From positions 22,303 to 86,302 of the forward strand of contig NZ_JEMV01000003.1 of the NCBI RefSeq assembly GCF_000588875.1: 64,000 bases of DNA, written 5' to 3'. Shown in pieces: positions 58,571 through 64,000 of this stretch. The notes under the pieces were generated by a model that did no database searches, was not told where the DNA came from, and saw only the letters and a list, made by a program, of their open reading frames with translations. Source of the stretch: Sphingobium sp. Ant17 (GTDB taxonomy: Bacteria > Pseudomonadota > Alphaproteobacteria > Sphingomonadales > Sphingomonadaceae). The first letter of the stretch is position 1; each line of letters starts with the position of its first letter. Both the position numbers and the translations under genes were made by a program.

Positions 58571-58649
58571 AAGCGGCCATTCCATCCATGTCGAGAAGCG
58601 CCTGACGGTCAGTCGGACGATCAAGTTCACTTTCCGACAAGCTCACCCC

Positions 58650-58679
58650 GGAGGAGCGGCACGCCGATGCCGCTCCTCC
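58650..58679 (+). terminator. Hairpin after the PRC-barrel gene
   Basis: GGAGGAGCGGCA/TGCCGCTCCTCC, a perfect 12-base-pair stem with a six-base loop, about 80 bases downstream of the stop. There is no T-run. It lies 47 bases before panB, so it can separate the two transcripts. Confidence 0.6.
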
Positions 58680-58726
58680 ACCGCTGGCTGTTTGCGCCGC
58701 GCGCGACGCTGGGGTAGAGCGCTTCC

Positions 58727-59599
58727 ATGTCCACGACCTTCACGATCGACACGGCGACCAGCCGCGCTACGCCTACCCCGGCCCCCATGAAGCGGCTGAC
58801 CGTGCCCGCCATCCAGCGACGCAAGTTCGACGGCAAGACCACCGAGCCGCTGGTGATGCTGACCGCCTATACCGCGCGCCAGGCGCAGTTGCTCGATCCA
58901 CATTGCGACATGCTGCTGGTGGGTGATTCGCTGGGGCAGGTGATCTATGGCCTGCCCTCGACGCTGGCGGTCACGCTCGACATGATGTGCGCCCATGGCG
59001 CAGCGGTGGTGCGTGGCAGCTATCATAGTGTCGTCATCATCGACATGCCTTTCGGCAGCTATGAAGCCTCCCCGCAGCAGGCCTTTGCCAGCGCGAGCCG
59101 CATCATGGCGGAAACCGGCGCGGCGGCGGTCAAGCTGGAAGGCGGTCAGGCCATGGCGGAGACGATCAGTTTCCTTAGCCAGCGCGGCATTCCGGTGATG
59201 GCGCATATCGGCCTGACGCCGCAGGCGGTGAATGCGCTGGGCGGCTATGGCGCGCGCGGCAAGAGTCAGCAGGAACATGCCAAAATCATGGCCGATGCGC
59301 GCGCCGTCGCCGACGCCGGTGCCTTCGCCATGGTGCTGGAGGGGGTGATGGAGGAACTGGCCGTTGCCATCACCGACAGCGTCGATGTGCCGGTGATCGG
59401 CATCGGCGCATCTGCCCATTGCGACGGACAAGTGCTGGTGACCGAGGATATGCTGGGCATGTTCGAGCGTGTCCCCCGCTTCGTCAAACGGTTCGACAAT
59501 ATCGCCCAAAGCATCGACGGTGCCGCCCAGCGTTATGCCGCCGATGTCCGCAGTCGCGCCTTCCCGACCGAAGAACAGGTCTATCGCCCTAAAAAGTGA
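58727..59599 (+). CDS. panB: 3-methyl-2-oxobutanoate hydroxymethyltransferase
   Basis: This 290-residue protein has the PanB motifs [17 protein letters not shown], the metal-binding aspartates in [14 protein letters not shown] and [24 protein letters not shown], and [20 protein letters not shown]. It carries out the first step of pantoate (vitamin B5) synthesis, adding a hydroxymethyl group from methylene-THF. The N-terminus is about 20 residues longer than usual; a later start at ATG 58787 ([16 protein letters not shown]) is possible. panC is not in the window. Confidence 0.94.
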   Translation: MSTTFTIDTATSRATPTPAPMKRLTVPAIQRRKFDGKTTEPLVMLTAYTARQAQLLDPHCDMLLVGDSLGQVIYGLPSTLAVTLDMMCAHGAAVVRGSYHSVVIIDMPFGSYEASPQQAFASASRIMAETGAAAVKLEGGQAMAETISFLSQRGIPVMAHIGLTPQAVNALGGYGARGKSQQEHAKIMADARAVADAGAFAMVLEGVMEELAVAITDSVDVPVIGIGASAHCDGQVLVTEDMLGMFERVPRFVKRFDNIAQSIDGAAQRYAADVRSRAFPTEEQVYRPKK

Positions 59600-59677
59600 T
59601 TTGCCTGTGGCATAAGCGCCGCTATTGGTCGCGCCTTCTGCCCTCACCTGTTTCTGATCCATGTCCCGGAGAATGCA

Positions 59678-60376
59678 GTGGCCCTGACGCCGCAAAATAG
59701 TGAAGCCTTCATGCGCGAAGTCGACGAAGCCGTCCGGCAGGACCAGCTCACGTCCTTCTGGCAGCGCTATGGTCGTGTGCTTCTGGTCGTGCTGGTCCTC
59801 GGCCTCGCGGCGTTTGGCGGCTGGCTTTATTGGCAGCAGCACCAGCAGAGCCAATCGCAGGCCGTGTCCGAAGAGATGGACGCTGTGTTGACGACGGCCG
59901 CTGGTGGCGGAACGCCCGATGCCAAGCAGCTCGACGCGCTGACCAAGGCGGATCAACCGGGCTACGGCGCATCGGCACAGTTGCTCAAGGCTGGCGTGGC
60001 CGCGCGCGAGGGTGATAGCAAGAGCGCGATCGCCGTCTATGCCGCCATGGCCGCCGACACCGGGCTGGAGCAGCCCTATCGCGATCTGGCGCTGATCCGC
60101 CAGACGGCATTGGAATTTGAGACGCTCAAGCCCCAGCAGGTTGTAGATCGCCTCAAGCCGCTCGCGGTCGAAGGGGCACCCTGGTTCGGCAGCGCGGGCG
60201 AACTGGTCGCCATTGCTTATGCCAAGATGGGCAAGACGGACCTCGCCGGACCCATGTTCGCCGCGCTTGCCAAGGATAATAATGTGCCGCAGTCGATCCG
60301 TTCACGCGCGCGTCAGATGGCGGGCGTCATGGGGATCGATGCGGTCGAGACACCGACCGAGCCGGCGGAAGGGTAA
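59678..60376 (+). CDS. YfgM-like tetratricopeptide membrane protein
   Basis: A 232-residue protein from GTG 59678, preceded by CCCGGAGAATGCA. It has one transmembrane helix (about residues 28-46, GRVLLVVLVLGLAAFGGWLYW) after a short cytoplasmic start that has a helical EVDEAVRQDQL. The periplasmic part has TPR-like helices (AAREGDSKSAIAVYAAMAAD and YAKMGKTDLAGPMFAALAKD). The YfgM family is linked to the Sec translocon and outer-membrane protein assembly. It lies 21 bases upstream of bamB, as in many proteobacteria. Confidence 0.85.
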   Translation: MALTPQNSEAFMREVDEAVRQDQLTSFWQRYGRVLLVVLVLGLAAFGGWLYWQQHQQSQSQAVSEEMDAVLTTAAGGGTPDAKQLDALTKADQPGYGASAQLLKAGVAAREGDSKSAIAVYAAMAADTGLEQPYRDLALIRQTALEFETLKPQQVVDRLKPLAVEGAPWFGSAGELVAIAYAKMGKTDLAGPMFAALAKDNNVPQSIRSRARQMAGVMGIDAVETPTEPAEG

Positions 60377-60397
60377 AAGCGAATGGGACAGCATAAT

Positions 60398-61737
60398 ATG
60401 AAGAGATTCGCGCCCATGGTCGTGCCCTGACGCTGACCGCCATGATCGTGATGGTCGCCGGTTGCGGCATCATCGGCGGTAAGAAGGGCGGACCCAAGAC
60501 CCCCGTGGTCGGCAATCGCGTATCCATCCTGACCAGCGAACAGGGTGTCGAGGTCGAACCGAGCCTCGCCGACGTGCAGGTCACCCTGCCCGCCCCTGCC
60601 GTCAACGACAGCTGGTCGCAACCGGGCGGCGATCCGTCCAAGGCGATGGGCCATGTCGCGCTCGGCGCATCGCCGACGCAACTGTGGACCGTGTCGATCG
60701 ACGGCAGTTCGCCGCAGGCCCGCCTTGCCGCTTCGCCCGTCGTGGCGGGCGGCAAGCTGTTCGTTACCGATGCCGGTGCGCATGTCATTGCGTTCGATGC
60801 GACCAGCGGATCGAAATTGTGGCAGACCGACCTGCCCGCCGAAGGCAAGAGTGACGGTCGCTCGCTATTTGGCGGTGGCGTCAGCGTATTGGGGGACCGG
60901 GTGTTTGCCAGTACCGGCCTGGGCGACATCTTCGCGCTCAATGCCATCGATGGCGCGATCATTTGGAAAAAGCATTTGGCTGGGCCGCTACGCGGCGCGC
61001 CGACGCTGGAAAATGGCCATGTCTATGTGATGGGCCAGGACAATCAGATTTTCGCGCTGAACCAGAGCGATGGCGAAACGCAGTGGACCGACAGCGGTAC
61101 GTTGCAGGTCACCGGCATTTTTGGCGTCGCGGCTCCAGCGGCTGCGCAAGGGACAGTGGTCGCGGGCTATAGCTCCGGCGAAATCAACGCCTATCGGTAT
61201 GAAAATGGTCGGACACTGTGGGGCGACGCGCTCTCGCGCACGAGCATTTCGACGGCGGTAGCAACGCTGACCGACATCGACGCCGACCCGGTCATCGACC
61301 GTGGCCGCGTCTTCGCGATCGGCCAGGGTGGCCGCATGGCCTCCTATGAACTGACCAGCGGCCAGCGCCTGTGGGAAATCAATATCGCAGGCATCTCTAC
61401 CCCTTGGGTGGTGGGCGAATGGGTGTTCGCCGTCACCAGCGACGCGCGTCTGCTCTGCGTCGCGCGCGCGACCGGCAAGATCCGTTGGGTCAGCCAATTG
61501 CGCCGCTGGGGAAATGAAAAGAAGAAGAATAAGGCGATCCGCTGGACCGGCCCGGTTTTGGCAGGCGGTCGCCTGATCGTCGTCTCGACGCGGGGCCAGA
61601 TGGTCTATGTCGATCCAACGACCGGTGCCGTGCAGTCCGAAGTGGACATGAAACGCTCCATGTCGCTTTCGCCGGTTGTCGCCAATAATATGCTTTATGT
61701 ACTGGCGGATGACGGGAAACTGACAGCGTTCCGCTAA
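60398..61737 (+). CDS. bamB: Outer membrane assembly lipoprotein BamB (frameshift near start)
   Basis: From ATG 60398 (MKRFAPMV) the frame breaks at about 60418-60422. The next frame resumes RALTLTAMIVMVAGC, ending in a lipobox. One missing base explains it. The mature part is an eight-bladed beta-propeller of PQQ-like repeats: LWTVSIDGSS, LWQTDLPAEG, FALNAIDGAIIWKKHLAGPL, LWEINIAG and similar. Repaired length is about 446 residues. BamB is an accessory lipoprotein of the BAM outer-membrane protein insertion complex. Confidence 0.92.
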
Positions 61738-61758
61738 AACGAATATTCGTGCTAAGCA

Positions 61759-61824
61759 TGCTTCTGCGAAGGCCGGAGCCCAGTTCCTCCGCTTTTGGAC
61801 TGGGTTTCTGCCTTCGCAGGAGCA
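61759..61824. repeat. Long imperfect palindrome between bamB and der
   Basis: Arms TGCTTCTGCGAAGG...GGAGCCCAGT and ACTGGG...CTGCCTTCGCAGGAGCA, about 26 bases each, surround a 14-base loop. The core TCTGCGAAGG/CCTTCGCAGG with CCCAGT/ACTGGG is a different sequence from the CCCTCTCCCG repeats. It is probably a second class of REP-like intergenic element, and may also act as a terminator for bamB. Confidence 0.65.
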
Positions 61825-61858
61825 TTGCGTTTTTTAGATAAGAAGGAAACGGGCCTCC

Positions 61859-63226
61859 ATGCTGCCCATCGTAGCCATTGTCGGGCGGCCCAATGTGGGC
61901 AAGTCCACGCTGTTCAACCGCCTGATCGGCAAAAAGCTCGCGCTGGTCGATGACCAGCCCGGCGTCACCCGCGACCGGCGCGAGGGCGAAGCGCATCTGC
62001 TCGGCCTCGACTTTACCATCGTCGATACCGCCGGCTATGAAGATGAGGACGCCAACAGCCTGCCGGGTCGGATGCGGATGCAGACCGAAGCGGCGGTGGA
62101 AAATTGCGACGTCGCGCTGTTCATGATCGACGCACGCGCGGGCATCACCCCGCTAGACGAGGAAATCGCCCGCTGGCTGCGCGCCAATGACGCGCCGGTC
62201 ATCCTGGTCGCCAACAAGGCGGAGGGCAAAGCCGCCGACGATGGCGTAATGGAATCCTTCAGCCTGGGGCTTGGCGAACCTGTCCCCTTCTCCGCCGAAC
62301 ATGGCCAGGGCATGGCCGACCTGTTCCAGGCGCTGCTGCCCCATGTCGAGCGCGAAGGCGACGAGCCGTTCGAGCGGGAATTCTACGAGGATGACGAGAG
62401 CGCGCCGCTCAAGCTGGCCATCGTCGGCCGCCCCAATGCGGGCAAGTCCACGCTAATTAACCGGCTGCTGGGCGAAAACCGCCTGCTGACCGGGCCGGAA
62501 GCGGGCATTACCCGCGACAGCATCGCCGTCGACTGGATGTGGACCAGCCGCGAAGGTGTGGAGCGGCCCGTCCGCCTGATCGACACGGCGGGTATGCGCA
62601 AGCACGCCAAGGTGCAAGACAAGCTGGAAAAGCTGGCGGTGACCGACGGTCTGAACGCTGTGAACTTTGCCGAAGTCGTGGTGCTGCTGCTCGATTCGAC
62701 GCGCGGGCTGGAAGCGCAGGATTTGCGGATCGCCGACAAGGTTCTGGAGGAAGGGCGCGCGCTCGTCGTCGCGCTCAACAAATGGGATACGGTCGAACAT
62801 GGTTCGGCTCTGTATCAGGGCATCAAGAAAGCGCTGGACGATGGACTGGCGCAAGTGCGCGGCGTCCCGATCATGACCGTGTCGGCGGCCACCGGCAAGG
62901 GGCTGGACGATCTGATCCATGTCGCGTTCGAAACGCGTACCGCCTGGTCGCAGCGCGTGTCCACGGGCGTACTCAACCGCTGGTTCGAAACTGCGCTGGA
63001 GGCCAATCCGCCACCAGCGCCCGGCGGCAAGCGGATCAAGCTGCGCTATATCACCCAGAACAAGACCCGTCCGCCGACCTTCGTCCTGTTCGGCACGCGG
63101 CTGGACGACCTGCCCGAAAGCTATCGCCGCTATTTGGTGAACGGCATTCGACGCGAACTCGGCTTTGGCGCGGTGCCGGTGCGGTTGACGTTGCGGAGTG
63201 CCAAGAATCCCTATGCCACCAAATGA
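61859..63226 (+). CDS. der: Ribosome assembly GTPase Der (EngA)
   Basis: A 455-residue protein with two tandem GTPase domains. G1 motifs are GRPNVGKSTLF near residue 8 and GRPNAGKSTLI near residue 190; switch motifs DTAGYED and DTAGMRK follow, with NKAE and NKWD for guanine specificity. The C-terminal KH-like domain includes LKLRYITQNKTRPPTFVLFG-type residues. Der matures the 50S subunit. Its last 14 bases overlap the TusA-like gene. Confidence 0.96.
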   Translation: MLPIVAIVGRPNVGKSTLFNRLIGKKLALVDDQPGVTRDRREGEAHLLGLDFTIVDTAGYEDEDANSLPGRMRMQTEAAVENCDVALFMIDARAGITPLDEEIARWLRANDAPVILVANKAEGKAADDGVMESFSLGLGEPVPFSAEHGQGMADLFQALLPHVEREGDEPFEREFYEDDESAPLKLAIVGRPNAGKSTLINRLLGENRLLTGPEAGITRDSIAVDWMWTSREGVERPVRLIDTAGMRKHAKVQDKLEKLAVTDGLNAVNFAEVVVLLLDSTRGLEAQDLRIADKVLEEGRALVVALNKWDTVEHGSALYQGIKKALDDGLAQVRGVPIMTVSAATGKGLDDLIHVAFETRTAWSQRVSTGVLNRWFETALEANPPPAPGGKRIKLRYITQNKTRPPTFVLFGTRLDDLPESYRRYLVNGIRRELGFGAVPVRLTLRSAKNPYATK

Positions 63227-63428
63227 GCCGCTATCGGTCAACGCGCGCGGCATGAAATGCCCTTGGCCCGCGCTGCGCGCGGCGCGGGCGATGCGCGGGG
63301 CCGATGCAGTGCTGGTGGAGGCCGATGATCCGGTCGCCCCCGCCGAGCTAGAGGCTCTTGCCAGCGCGCAAGGTTGGGCGTTCGAGGCGCTCGGCGAGCA
63401 TCGCTTTTCGCTGCACCGCTCCGGTTGA
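63213..63428 (+). CDS. TusA/SirA-like sulfurtransferase
   Basis: A 71-residue protein starting MPPNEPLSVNARGMKCPWPA, with the C-P-x-P motif whose cysteine accepts sulfur. ADAVLVEADDPVAPAELEAL is the second strand and helix of the fold. TusA proteins relay sulfur to tRNA thiolation or molybdenum cofactor pathways. The ATG lies inside the end of der, giving overlap-coupled translation. Which sulfur route it serves cannot be told. Confidence 0.83.
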   Translation: MPPNEPLSVNARGMKCPWPALRAARAMRGADAVLVEADDPVAPAELEALASAQGWAFEALGEHRFSLHRSG

Positions 63429-63501
63429 TCGCGCACCGGCTTTAACCGGCTGTTTACGGCGGCCGCCTTATTGCCGGACGATAGCTTAAGGAGCGTTGTG
63501 C

Positions 63502-63942
63502 GTGCCCTATCAAGAGACCGATCTGGTCAACTGGACGGAATTTACCCGGACCCGGAATGAACTAGGTGCCGCATTTTTGCGAATATTGGGCTATTTCCGC
63601 GAGGATGGCGCAAAGTCGATCCACGCGATCGAAGAGGCATTCCGTGCCCGCAGCGCTGTCGCCCTGGTGTCCCCTGCCCACACGCTCAAAGGGGAATCGG
63701 CGCAATTTGGGGCATACCGGCTGAGCGCTATGGCCGAAGAAATCGAAATGGTGGCCCGCCGCTGCGTGGAAACCCGCGAGCAGCCGGACGAACTCATCGA
63801 AACAGTCGTCGCGCTTCGTCCCTGCTTTACCGAGACACTGGCGTTGCTTGATCGCGATGCCAACCCGCTGGTGGCACGCCGTCCCGCGACCTTCGGTCGC
63901 CGCACAGACGCGCCGGTACAGGGTTTCGGCCGCGCGATCTGA
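63502..63942 (+). CDS. Orphan Hpt (histidine phosphotransfer) protein
   Basis: A 146-residue helical protein from GTG 63502, preceded by AAGGAGCGTT. It has the Hpt signature SPAHTLKGESAQFGAYRLSAMAEEIE, centred on AHTLKGESAQFG with the phospho-accepting histidine and the H-x2-K-G spacing. No histidine kinase or receiver gene adjoins it. It could relay phosphate in a multistep system encoded elsewhere. The last 25 residues are basic and not part of the domain. The 58 bases to the window end contain the dyad CCCCATATGGGG and no gene start that I can support. Confidence 0.78.
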   Translation: MPYQETDLVNWTEFTRTRNELGAAFLRILGYFREDGAKSIHAIEEAFRARSAVALVSPAHTLKGESAQFGAYRLSAMAEEIEMVARRCVETREQPDELIETVVALRPCFTETLALLDRDANPLVARRPATFGRRTDAPVQGFGRAI

Positions 63943-64000
63943 ATTTACGTATTGAAACAAAACCCATCATGCCCCCATATGGGGAGCATGACACGTTTTT

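Noticed and set aside
63974..63985. CCCCATATGGGG dyad at the right edge as an operator
   Set aside because: The dyad is only 12 bases and the gene it might control lies outside the window, so it cannot be interpreted.

Overview
The window looks like a chromosomal segment of a Sphingomonadaceae member (Alphaproteobacteria, Sphingomonas/Sphingobium-like). This rests on the high G+C, the phoR-pstSCAB-phoU-phoB gene order, F1-type ATP synthase genes separate from F0, a NepR-like anti-sigma candidate with an EcfG-type promoter, a GNAT N-acyltransferase of the family containing bacterial ceramide synthase, and short palindromic repeats. It is almost entirely protein-coding. I see one tRNA (Arg-UCU), no rRNA, no insertion sequence, no CRISPR array, no prophage, and no gene-free stretch longer than about 250 bases.

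Layout. 1-11.3 kb: glycosyltransferase, a truncated molybdopterin oxidoreductase, a metallophosphoesterase, then a lipid-flavoured block (two DAGK-family kinases, GNAT acyltransferase, membrane desaturase/hydroxylase) wrapped around lptG-lptF. 11.3-17.3 kb: xthA, erpA, an M23 peptidase, a ferritin-like protein, bcp and glnE. 17.4-23.3 kb: NepR-like protein, zinc metallopeptidase, patatin plus 3-hydroxybutyrate dehydrogenase, three small conserved genes, and an exported M20 amidohydrolase. 23.5-27.4 kb: a minus-strand cassette of nucleotidyltransferase, HprK-related kinase, PqqD-like protein, glycosyltransferase and a Tat-exported small protein. This is the best candidate for an uncharacterised system. 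27.4-34.8 kb: the complete phosphate operon. 34.8-48.7 kb: housekeeping (def, recR, fmt, truA, yhhQ, tRNA-Arg, fsa, priA, ada) with a GGDEF protein and two exported or membrane proteases. 48.9-54.1 kb: atpHAGDC with a small monooxygenase-like gene between atpA and atpG and a composite palindrome between atpD and atpC. 54.3-64 kb: a cpaF-type ATPase, an exported methyltransferase, EamA transporter, OsmC, PRC-barrel stress protein, panB, a YfgM-like protein, bamB, der, tusA-like and an Hpt protein.

Sequence quality matters here. At least 14 genes, several of them essential (atpA, atpG, atpD, lptG, bamB), are broken by a one-base frameshift. Thirteen are consistent with one missing base, usually in a short homopolymer. 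The most economical reading is uncorrected sequencing error, not gene decay, so these genes are annotated as single CDSs spanning the shift.
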